A DNA stretch of 64,000 nucleotides from Diplosphaera chodatii. Lineage: Eukaryota; Chlorophyta; Trebouxiophyceae; Prasiolales; Stichococcaceae. The notes beneath the pieces were generated by a model that saw nothing but the letters and a program-made list of their open reading frames with translations, ran no database searches and was not told the DNA's origin. The DNA lies in the NCBI GenBank assembly GCA_032358165.1, contig JAALGY010000033.1, positions 3,286,001 through 3,350,000 of the forward strand. Reading direction: 5' to 3'. Positions within the stretch are counted from its first letter, which is position 1, and the number at the start of each line of letters is the position of its first letter. The position numbers and the translations under genes were made by a program. Below are positions 12,605 through 22,300 of the stretch, piece after piece.

Positions 12605-13131
12605 GCTCAGCAAGCAAATCAGTACGTGACTTGCTGCCGCCTCATCACCACGTTACTCCAGGTGTTTCCTTCGGAGAATCGAAGCCGTTGCACGGCAGTT
12701 GGCTGCGTTACTTCTTGCTGCAAGGACCAAGGGCGAGCAGGAACACAGCAAACGCGAGACAGGAAGCCGACAAAGAGAAGAGGAACACAGGAGGATGCGC
12801 TGCTCAACGAGCGCACGGTCCTGTAACGAAAGCTCACTGCAACCCACAGATGGCACCGAGCGCGGCATTTCAACACTTGATGCATGCCATGCTGGCAAGG
12901 GGGCATGCTGATGCATGCATGATGTGCAGCTAGCTCCGTCTGCAGCAGTCTGTGGTTGCCTCACTGCCGTGTCAGATGTGCGGATGTTGATCCAATATAG
13001 CGTGCTGCATTCGTGCTCACTGCAACCCTTCGGTGCGACGCCGTTCCATAGCCTGGGCTTCCTGCCGCAGCTCCGCACTCATCCCGCACAGCACTTGCAT
13101 CAAACACTTGCGTGGACAACGGATTTCTCGC
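12605..13131. promoter_or_regulatory. Shared upstream region of PAM16 and NAA20
   Basis: A 527-nt gap between two divergent start codons. It must carry both 5' UTRs and promoters, so a bidirectional promoter is likely. I recognise no TATA box or named element. Weak open frames on both strands look random. Confidence 0.5.
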
Positions 13132-14125
13132 ATGACGACGTTGCGAAGGTTCACATGCGACGACCTGTTCACGTTCAACCCTGTGAACCTTGACTTCTTC
13201 ACGGAAACGGTGCGCGCCATTGGCACCTTGCCCATGGCACTCGTGGTGCACACTGCCCCTCAGTCAAGCGTGAACAGTCGTTGACGTGCACAGCAGGACA
13301 TCAGCAAGAACACGTATGTGGCTGCTGCGATGCAGCTGGCGTGGCACCTGGCGAGCTTGTTTTGGCAGGTGCAAGCGTGGGGCAGCCAGTGCTGACGCGC
13401 CACCTTCTCGTTGTCTACAGTACAACCTGCCGTTCTACCTCCAGTACCTGGCGAAGTGGCCGGAGTACTGCTTGGTAGCAGAGGGGCCGGGGCGGGAATG
13501 CATGGGGTACATCCTCGGGAAAGCAGAGGGTGTTGGTGAGGGGTGGCATGGGCATGTGACAGCAGTCACCGTCGCGCCCGAGTTCAGGTATGCTGAGTCT
13601 GCAGCATGTAGCGCTATTACGGGAGTTCACTCCCTGCTGCAATCGACCTGATAGTTCCATCCACAAAAAGCTGAAGCACCTGCAGTCCACTGTGCCAAAG
13701 ACGATCGGCTCATCGTGTTCACTTTGCTGCAGGCGGCAGCGGCTGGCGGCCAAGTTGATGGACTGCCTGGAGGACATCACCACGCGCATGCACGATGGCT
13801 ACTACGTGGACCTGTTTGTGCGTGCCTCCAACAAGACAGCCATCCAGATGTACACCAAGGTGCGCACGATGTTTTATTTATGTCAGGCTCCAACCCTGCT
13901 GATTTGATTTGGTTACCCTTGCTCATCTACTTGCTATGGCATCATGCTAACGGTTCCTGTACCGATCGACAGTTTGGGTACACACTGTATCGGCGGGTGC
14001 TGGGGTACTACAGCGGCGAGGAGGACGCATATGATCTGCGGAAGGCAATGCCACGGGATGTGTTGCAAAAGTCAGTGGTGCCGCTGGACAGACCTGTGTA
14101 CCCGCACGAACTTGAACACGACTGA
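13132..14125 (+). CDS. NAA20: N-alpha-acetyltransferase 20, NatB catalytic subunit
   Basis: GNAT-fold enzyme that acetylates the initiator Met of proteins starting Met-Asp/Glu/Asn/Gln, working with NAA25 on ribosomes. Four exons close to 174 residues: 13132-13209, 13421-13587, 13733-13859, 13973-14125. Conserved blocks: MTTLRRFTCDDLFTFNPVNL at the start, YNLPFYLQYLAKWPEYC, MGYILGKAEG, WHGHVTAVTVAPEFR, YYVDLFVRASN, MYTKFGYTLYRRVLGYYSG, EDAYDLRKAMPRD and VYPHELE near the end. Length is typical. One oddity: the acetyl-CoA loop, RRLGLA in most homologues, reads RRQRLA here, so the central Gly is Arg. The start at 13132 matches the family N terminus exactly. Confidence 0.95.
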
Positions 14126-14423
14126 GGGTGTGTGAAGTGGGTGCGCTGTGGCTTTGCTCATGTTTTCGTTCGAAGCGTGATATCATTCAAAGGATGGCTT
14201 CTGCGTCTTCGAGACTTGCAGGGCGTTGACTCAAAACGCTTTGCATAGCAATATTACAAAATCCCAAGATGTACCATCAGACTGCCCACAACGGCTTTGC
14301 ACGAACACACACAGTCAACACCCAATAAACACTCACACATACATGCCATATATGCTACTGAGAACCCAAGTCTGCATGCTGCCATGCAAGTCAGCATGCC
14401 CGCGAGGGTGCAGCAGCTACAAG

Positions 14424-14924
14424 CTACGCCTGCGACTGTCGGCCGCGGAACAACTTGGCGGCTTTGTGCTCGAGCGCCGATGCGGCTGTCGCTGCCATTG
14501 GTGGCGTGACGTCAAACAGCACCTGAAGGCACAGCAGCTCTGCTCCGTTCGCCGCCTTGGCGTCCAGCGTCACATTGTAGGGACCCGGAGGCACGATAGG
14601 GGGCAGATACTGGTCAAAGTCGATCTGCAGCGGGCCCGTCTTGATGGGACAGGTGGCCATGTCGCACAGGTCCCGTGTTTCGGAGTATATTGGCAGGCCG
14701 CTGTACATGACTGAGATGTCAATGGTCCCGGCAGACACGTCCACCTTTGCGGTGCCATCGACAAGAAATTTGACGGTGTCCCCAGCAGCAGGCTCCTCGG
14801 GCGTCAAAGAGACCTTGTTGATGTCTGCAGTCTTGCTGCTATCGCTGCACGGCTGCCAGTCAAATGCTGCCGAGGTTTGCAGCAAGCAGGCCAGCACTGC
14901 CACGCAGATTACTACACGCTGCAT
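14424..14924 (-). CDS. Secreted ML-domain (MD-2/NPC2-like) lipid-binding protein
   Basis: Single uninterrupted reading frame of 166 residues, unusual here because neighbours are intron-rich. Residues 1-20 (MQRVVICVAVLACLLQTSAA) form a signal peptide, followed by FDWQPCSDSSKTADI, a hydrophobic beta strand region, TRDLCDMATCPIKTGP and a PGPYNVTLDAK strand. This Cys spacing and the YNVTLDA pattern fit the ML fold, which holds a single lipid such as a sterol or phospholipid in a beta-sandwich pocket. The C terminus is Ala/Lys/Arg-rich. Location would be the vacuole lumen, endomembranes or outside; lipid unknown. The ORF stays open upstream of 14924, but the signal peptide makes this ATG the preferred start. 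Confidence 0.85.
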   Translation of the reverse strand: MQRVVICVAVLACLLQTSAAFDWQPCSDSSKTADINKVSLTPEEPAAGDTVKFLVDGTAKVDVSAGTIDISVMYSGLPIYSETRDLCDMATCPIKTGPLQIDFDQYLPPIVPPGPYNVTLDAKAANGAELLCLQVLFDVTPPMAATAASALEHKAAKLFRGRQSQA

Positions 14925-15183
14925 GTTGCCCCCTTTGACCGTGACTTCCGCACAACGACAAGCAACAGGAAAATCTTCTGTGCTTTGAGCAGCTGACACA
15001 ACGCGCGCTGCAGTGCTCTGAGTTGCAAGCCAGGTGAGCAGGAGTGCCAGCAGGGTGTGCCTGCCCTGTAGCGAGTCAGTTTCTTGGACTGTTGCTGCCA
15101 CTGCACGGGGAGCTTTTGCCCATTGAGGGTGCAATATCACCTGTATTTTGTGGTGCTGATGCAACAGCCTGGTGGAAGATGAT
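14925..15183. promoter_or_regulatory. Shared upstream region of the ML-domain gene and the DCAF12-like gene
   Basis: 259 nt between divergent start codons. Probable bidirectional promoter by position only; no element is recognised by sequence. Confidence 0.45.
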
Positions 15184-17888
15184 ATGCGCACGCGCGGCAG
15201 CAAAGCCCGACGCACCTTGACATGCAAACCATCCCATGGGAGCGCACTAGACGTTGTGTTCAAGCAGGAACAACATTCAGGAAACGGCAGGCAAGTGGTC
15301 ACAAGCTCGAGGAGACGTCACTCACATGCACGATGTGTAGGCTATTGTGATCTGCAATATACGCTTGCTCTGTCCAGGATGTCAAGCTGGTCCCTGTCCG
15401 CCGGTGCAGATCTGTGCCAAGCAGAGGACTGTTTTGGGAGGCTGCGGTCAGGAGCTTGTCCACCGCACTCGAAGAGCGGCAGCTGACCGACGCCGTGTTA
15501 GAAGGCTTCAACAAGGCGTTTGCATGCGTACGTCATATGCGCAGATGCATGCAGAAGACATTCCACATGCTGTTGACATGCATGCAAGGTCGACGCATCT
15601 GATGCGAATCCCGATTCCGCTGACGCTGCAGACCTGGATCGACCAGTCCACCGTAGCGTTTGGGACCAAAGATGACAAAGTGGTCGTCCTCGACGCGGAG
15701 GCACTTCGGGTAAAGAAGACAGTCTTTCTTCCGCTTAGTGGGCGCCAGCCTGGCAGCAATCCGCATGAGATTCCGGTGAGTGTGACCAGCCCTGCAAACC
15801 GTTAACGCGGGGCAAGAGCAGCAGCGCACTGAAGTATGGCTGGCAGCATCCTCAGATGTCAAATAAGAAGCATATGCGGCACGAGGCTGCTTGTATGACG
15901 TCACCAGCCAAAGGATTCGCACACCACATGCAGCAACACTGTGGCATTCGGAGTCTGGAGCAGAATGCTTGCGGCGATCTGCTGGCGGCAGCGGGCTGTG
16001 GCCCGAAGGAAGTTGCCATCCTGTCGCTGCCGGATTGCGAGCCAATGCTACGGCTGCGGGTGGGATTTGCATGCTCTTGTTGGAGTGCGTGGCAACTGCG
16101 CATTGCAACGAGCAGCATGGTAACAAGCAGAACTGGTCTGGCTTGTGTCATCTCTGCATTGCCCAGCTGTATATGCAACATTGCTGCAGGGCCACAAGGA
16201 CTGGGTCTTTGGCGCAACCTGGATCACCGACAGGGTGCTAGTGACTGGTGAAGGCCTTTGCATCCACGATGCTGTGTCTGATATGCAATCCTCGACGCTG
16301 ATGACACTGCCACGAGCAGATACTGCAGCCGGACAGGGGTCACACTGAATACGCATGCAGGGTCTCGTGACACCACCCTCAAGCTCTGGAACATAAGCAC
16401 AGAGCCTGGCCGCCAGCCTCGAGTCCTAGCACCCGTGTCGACGCAACAGAGCGATGGCCAGGTGCTCACCCCAACCACTTCGCATTGGTGCAAGGTCCTC
16501 TCACGCTTTTGCAGTATTCCAGCGCATCTGCATGAAGGAGGTGAACAGGTGAGTTACAGAGCACGAGGTCAGTGGCTGCTCATGTCACGAGCATGTACTG
16601 AGCAGCTGCTATCTGAACATAGGGCAAAGTGCGATGTGTGCAATGGTGCGTGTTGCAGCAAGAATTAGCATCAGTGACAAGTGCTGCAGTGCCAAAGCTG
16701 GGTGTATGGGATGGCGAGCTTCGCAACAAGCGTCAGGCAAGTGCTGTAACAGTGGCAATGACCATGGACAAGTTGTGTCTGTGAATGGTGAACTGCTGCT
16801 GCTGCATTCATCGAAGGCCATGTCCATGCAGTAAGGTCTTCAGCGCTGGGGTCGCAGCACGCCAGTGGCTGACTGGCAGCTGACCATTGCGCTGAGAGCG
16901 TCGAGTTGTGGCTTTCTGCCTGCACCAGGTGGAGCTGCCGGAAACCACGGACGTGGCTTGTCTGGCCACAGATGGCAATCGGCTGTTTGCCGTCGGCCAT
17001 ATGAGTGGCATCTATGTCATCGACCCCAGGGCGCGGCGGGCAGCAGATCAGCTGCGCCTCTTGCAGAGCCATGGGGTGAGCAGCCGCACCTGGTGCTGGA
17101 GTTGCAAGCAACTGGAGTTCCCGAGGCGCAGGGTTGCCCAGTAACGCCTGGCACGCAACGCAGTGCGTCATATCCAGTCACAAGTGTCCTGCGTGTCGCA
17201 GGGCATCCGGTCTCTGCAGTTCCAGCACGGTCTGCTGTCTGCGGGAAATGGCACTGGCAAGGTGCGCCAGGAGGACCGGCATATCTCCCTTTCGAAGCGA
17301 CACGAGTCTGCGCAGAAGGGCAACCCTACAGCTTTGCGCAGCTCGGCACATGTTTGCTTGTCTCACTCAAAAGGGCTGGGTTCAGCAACAGTCCTATTCT
17401 CACTCGCATGTGTTGCGCAGGTGTTGTTCTACGACCTGCGCACAGGCTCCTGCATGCCGGAGAGTGCATCTGGTGTGAGGCGCCCAGCTGAGCCGGCAGG
17501 AGCGGCACCTGCATGCAGCCCCGGCGAGCAGCCGTGCTTGGACCTGGGCAATGGATGGCTGAGCGAAAACGAGTTGTACAGGTATGTGCTGGGTATCTGG
17601 CTGTCATCCATGATAGCGCTTTGCTGCGGCAACAAGGTCAATGCTGCGTCACGCTGCTGACCACACCAGTCTGTAAGCGGACGCAAAACATGTGTTTGCC
17701 ATTGAGTGATGTAAACACAGTCAATACGTCCTTCACATGTCATGGTCCACAGGGAGTACTTTGCTGGTGAGCACGTGCGTCAGGCGGCGTATGCGCACAA
17801 GTGGGACGCCTGCAGCTCCCGCATGCTGGTGGTCGGGGGGCCCCTGGCGAATGGCCTGGTGGGCAGCTATGTTGCCATGTGGCGCTGA
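15184..17888 (+). CDS. WD40 protein, DCAF12 type (DDB1-CUL4-associated factor)
   Basis: Predicted substrate adaptor of a CUL4-DDB1 ubiquitin ligase; in animals DCAF12 recognises C-terminal degrons. Eleven exons close to 440 residues, near human length: 15184-15290, 15410-15527, 15632-15775, 15934-16059, 16190-16247, 16361-16548, 16659-16736, 16929-17075, 17202-17261, 17421-17581, 17753-17888. Matching blocks: LEERQLTDAVLEGFNKAFAC, TWIDQSTVAFGTKDDKVVV, CGIRSLEQN, GHKDWVFGATWI, SRDTTLKLWN, ATDGNRLFAVGHMSGI, GIRSLQFQHGLLSAGNGTG, VLFYDLRTG, LGNGWLSENELYREYF and MLVVGGPLANGLVGSYVAMW before the stop. Two introns (starting 15291 and 16737) begin GCAAGT rather than GT. The first exon is the least certain part: it is chosen because the GC donor keeps frame and leaves SALDVVFKQEQ, resembling the family's SLxxYLxxRE. 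Confidence 0.88.
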
Positions 17889-18333
17889 TGGCACACGTCA
17901 GCAGAAGTACCTAGAAGGACAGCCTTCGCATTACCCTCTTACTAGCAGAGCGTGCAGCTTGACAGAGCAGCAGCGACACGCGGCAGGTCAGACATGCGTT
18001 TGTCCGCAGTGGCGTCGCTGCCGTGCACTTGGTAGATGCTGCCGACATCTGAGTCCGGTCGTGTCAGCAGTCTAAGAACGCCAATCCGATTGGCCAGGAA
18101 CAGCGTTGTTCTGATGTGGTGGGGTTCAACTGCGCAATTCAGACGAATCAGCTAAGCTGTCTTATGGTGCAAGACAGTACTCCACCTCAAGTCCACTAGC
18201 ACTGGTTGTCGGTCGCTGTGCTGCTCAGGTTGTCAGTCGTGCCAACAATGGACTTCCATAACTTCCGGATGGCAAACAAGATGAGTCCCAACTTGACAAT
18301 GCTGTTGCAGCGAAGGCCGCCATTCTGCACCCC
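17889..18333. other. Convergent 3' region between DCAF12-like and coiled-coil genes
   Basis: 445 nt holding the two facing 3' UTRs. No coding frame, repeat or RNA gene recognised. Confidence 0.45.
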
Positions 18334-18943
18334 TCACTTTGCGGTGGTGGCTGCTCGTAACTTCTCGTCGCCCTCCCGCACAGACTGCTTCAGTATCTCC
18401 ACCTGGTACTTCAGCTTGCTGTTTTGGATCTCAAGGGCCTTGTTCTTAGTGGCCAGCTGCAAGAAGAGGAATCTGTGTCGCACCAACTACGTGTCTCGCG
18501 GACAATCACACCAGACCGTTAGTGTACAAGCCTCTGGCCAGTCTTCACGACACTTGATGCCATCCAGAGGCTGGTGGCACCTCTATCTGCTCCTCCTTCG
18601 CCGCCAGAAGGGTCTGCCTGATGTCCTGCAGGGTCTGGAGGTGCCGCGGCAGCGGGCTGCCGCCACCGCCGCCGGCTGCATGGGAGAAGGTGGCAAGCAT
18701 TCTACGAGAGCCCCAATACAGCTGAACCAGAGGAGGATATGATAGCGAAAGCCGTGACGAGAGACAAGTCTAGACTGGCAGGGTTGGATGCAAGCGCTGG
18801 CGACGCACTACATGCAGCCGCCAGTGCATGACGCTTTAGGCAGGTCAGACCGACGAACCTGCCAGCTTCGCCTCAATCGCGTCCAGACGCTGCTCCGCTT
18901 CAGCTGCACGCGCTTCCAGGTGCGCCACGGGGCTGGCTGCCAT
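18334..18943 (-). CDS. Small coiled-coil protein (100 aa), function unknown
   Basis: Three exons close in frame: 18943-18859, 18675-18581, 18456-18334. The protein starts MAASPVAHLEARAAEAEQRL with heptad-like Ala/Leu/Glu spacing, has a short glycine break (AGGGGSP), then HLQTLQDIRQTLLAAKEEQ and a second helix with NSKLKYQVEILKQSV and REGDEKL, ending in Ala/Thr/Lys. It is almost entirely helical and charged, as in small oligomerising or adaptor proteins. I do not recognise the family. Codon use, consensus splice sites and perfect phase support a real gene. It is divergent from SKI2 (380 nt between ATGs). Confidence 0.72.
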
Positions 18944-19322
18944 TCAATATGTGCAGGGCAAACTGTACCGCTGGTGCGGCAGCTGGACCTATGCTGCACA
19001 AGGGGGCTTCCAAGCTCACCACAATTTAGTGAAGGACCTGAAGACCGTCGCTCAAACCAGCGGCGGAAGTCTGAGTGTAATCTGAAAATGAGCCACATGC
19101 TGCATGTTGCATCCAGTGTGCATGCTCCTGATCTAACAGTGTCACAGACTGTAGAGCTAGATTGTAAATGTTCATTGCACATTTGCACCACATCGTGAAC
19201 CAAGCGTCATCTAGAGCGTGTTCGGCAGCGCGTGCATTGACGACTGCGTGTGCCTCGTATATTGGCCAGTCCTGTTGCGGCATGCGTGCGCAGCCTGCAG
19301 TGAGCGCTACCGGCATGGTGGT
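18944..19322. promoter_or_regulatory. Shared upstream region of the coiled-coil gene and SKI2
   Basis: 379 nt between divergent ATGs, the third such pair in the window. Likely bidirectional promoter by position; no motif recognised. Confidence 0.45.
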
Positions 19323-22300
19323 ATGAGCGGACTCGACGTGCCTTTTGGCGTTACTTGCAGCCTCTCAGGCCAGCTGCAGCTGACTTCCGGCGATCCACGC
19401 GAGCCTGATCCATTCCTACAGGTGCCACAGCTTCCTGTGTGCGCTGCAATGCAGATGATGGGCATGTGCATTCCCAGCACCCTGAAAGGCGTCCCAAAAT
19501 GCCATGGTCGCAGGAAGCAACCAACAAAGAACACGTCTATATACTGTATAGACGCTAACGTGAATCTTGCTTGACCGGCCTTCAGACGTCGCCGTTTCCA
19601 AATCGCACGCCCGAGGACGCTCAGCAATGGATTCAGGACGAGCACCTGACCTTCCGCCTCGACGGCCCCGCTGCTGACTTGCGGAACGTCGGTGAGGGGC
19701 ATGCGACACTTGCATGTGATCTGCTGTGCTGGCTGCGCATAGCTCTGGGGAGAGGCTAGCAAGCAGTGTGACCGCAGCATGACAACTTGCAGGCTTGGCA
19801 TGGCACACGACGTATGTGGAGCCCAGCCTGTGGACGGAGCCGTCGCCGCCGTCACTGGCGGTGCAGGCGCTGCTGCCGCCACAGAGCTCAGACGGCAAGC
19901 AGGTAGCCTTCCGGGAGGTGGACCTGGACAGCTCCGAGGTAGGCAGTGATGGCGGATGGTGCTGAGCCGCCTTATCACCATAGTCCCCCTTCCTACACGA
20001 TATACTGCACTTCGTACTGTTGGGGTCAGTGACCGGTGTGGGCAAGGTGATGCGCTTGTGCGCATGATGCAAGTATAATCTGGAAGACCGGCTGGTGTGC
20101 AGGGCGAGGCCTCAGGGCTGACGCCACTTCTGCGGAAGCAGCATGCGGCGCAGAACACACGCGAGTTTGTGCGTGGCAGCATGGGTGCCCTACCCTTCAC
20201 ACCAGGTTCTGTTCTTGTGCCCTCCTTGCTAATCCATGCACATAATTACATGCATCTGTCCTTCAACTGGTGCACCTTTGCTCAACACCAATCTCAACGG
20301 CTGCTGACGGCACAACAGGTGGAGAGGCGCTCGTGGCAGCAGACACAGCGGCAGCACTGGCAGCACGGGAGGCCGCCAGCGGTGCATGGCTGGCAGAGCT
20401 GGAGGGCGGCAAGATGTCGCGGGTGGTCGCTCCAGGGCTGCCACGCGGCATCTTCGGCGCGTGGGCGCAGCCCGAGCTTCCGGATGGCGCCTCAGGTCAC
20501 CTCCTCTTTCGCGGCAGTGGTCACAGATCTCAGCGCATGCGAGCTTCCCCGAGAGGCTCTTGCGGCGACGTTGCTGCTGGTGTTGCTCGGGATGCATTGA
20601 CAGTACTGCCCCTGCTGTTGTAGTGCATGCAGCAGTGCCGACGCCCGGTGAGCATGCAGCCGAGGCGGCAGCAGCGGCGGGGGCGCCAGCCGAGGAGGTG
20701 GAGGAGCTCCGGCAGTCCGATGGGCAGCACCTGGCGGAGCCCGAGGTGCTGCTGGACGGCGTGTGGATGCCCGACACCCAGGCAGCGCAGCCCGCCGCCG
20801 CATCTGCGCGCCCCCAGGTGCCTGCACCACTCTGGCTCGTATGCAAGGGGTGAGCGCGTGTCCTTCTGTGTTGTGCATGTGACGCATGAAGTGTGCTGGC
20901 GCGCCGGGATCGTACCATGCTCAGCTGACGCATTGCCACTCTGTCGCAGGCGGCTGCTGCAGGCGGCACAGCGCCGGGCGCGCCCAGCATCCTGTCATCG
21001 CTGGACGTGCTGCCAGGCGAGCCCTCAGGTGAGGACAAGGCCTTCACAATTGCGCCTGATGCAGGCAGTCGCAAACTCTGCCGCACGCTGTGCTGCTGTT
21101 GCACATCTGGCGGGGCAGACTTCAGCTGCTCTGCAAATGCTGAACACATGCAACTGCCGGTTTGTTGCAGCGGGGATCCTCTTTGCTGCGCATCAGCATG
21201 TCATGCTCATGCAGATGTGTGTCCTGTGCAGACCTGGCGCCTTCGCAAGCAGCAGAGGAAGTCGAGGCACTTCTGCGCAAACAGGGTGGTGCACACGGCA
21301 GCAGCCGCCCAGACGCGTGGATGTCGGGGTCTGGCGCCGGCATTGCAGCCCCGCCCAGGTGCTGGCTGTGGGCCCCCATACCCTTCCCACCCGGCACCTT
21401 CTTTGACGATATCGTCTGCTGCAGTTGCATGATTAGCGTGCATATCGCTCGCTTCCTCCCATGGCCGACAACCGTGTGCAAACCATGGCTGCAGGCGGGC
21501 GGGCGACACAGAGTGGGCGATGGCCAGCGGCATGCCGGACCTGGAGCAGCGGTACCGGGCGCTGAAGCCGCGCATGGCGCACCGCTTCCCCTTCGAGCTG
21601 GACACCTTCCAGAAGGAGGCCATCGTCCACCTGGAGCAGGTGCCACCCTGCAGTGAAGCCTGTTGCGCGGTGCTCAGCAGAGTGCAGAAGTCAGTGGGCT
21701 GCTATGCTGTCCGGCTTCAGGCTTCACCCTTCACATACACACCCATACACACCCTTCTTCACATGCGTGCTGCTGTCACCGCTGAGGGATGTCAACTGCG
21801 TGCGATGCGTGCAGGGCGAGTCAGTGTTTGTGGCAGCGCACACCTCTGCCGGCAAGACGGTGGTCGCTGAGTATGCGTTCGCTCTTGCAGTAAGTGGTCA
21901 ACCTCTACGACTGTATGTGCAGTCGTAGCCTGGCAAGGTTTACTTGTCACAGGGTAGTCAAACCCTGATCAAGCAGTCAGTGTGTGATTGCTGCAGACAC
22001 GGCACTGCACCCGAGCCGTATACACTTCGCCCATTAAGACCATCTCCAACCAGAAATATCGCGACTTCAGCGGCACCTTTGAGGTGGGTTTTGCTATGTA
22101 TCGTACTTCACTGGTACATACTGCCCATGGATATAGGGTTGGATGTCACGACACGATGTAGTCTCTTGGCAGGTGGGCCTGCTCACAGGCGACGTCAGCA
22201 TGAAGCCGGAGTCGCCGTGCCTCATCATGACCACCGAGATCCTGCGCTCCATGCTGTACAAGGTGCGTGCGCATTGTATCCCGGAGCAGCATTGGCTACG

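Noticed and set aside
16462..16513. Intron in the DCAF12-like gene from GTGCTC to the CAG at 16513
   Set aside because: Removing it shifts the frame to a stop. Reading straight through to 16548 stays in frame and restores the downstream WD40 block.
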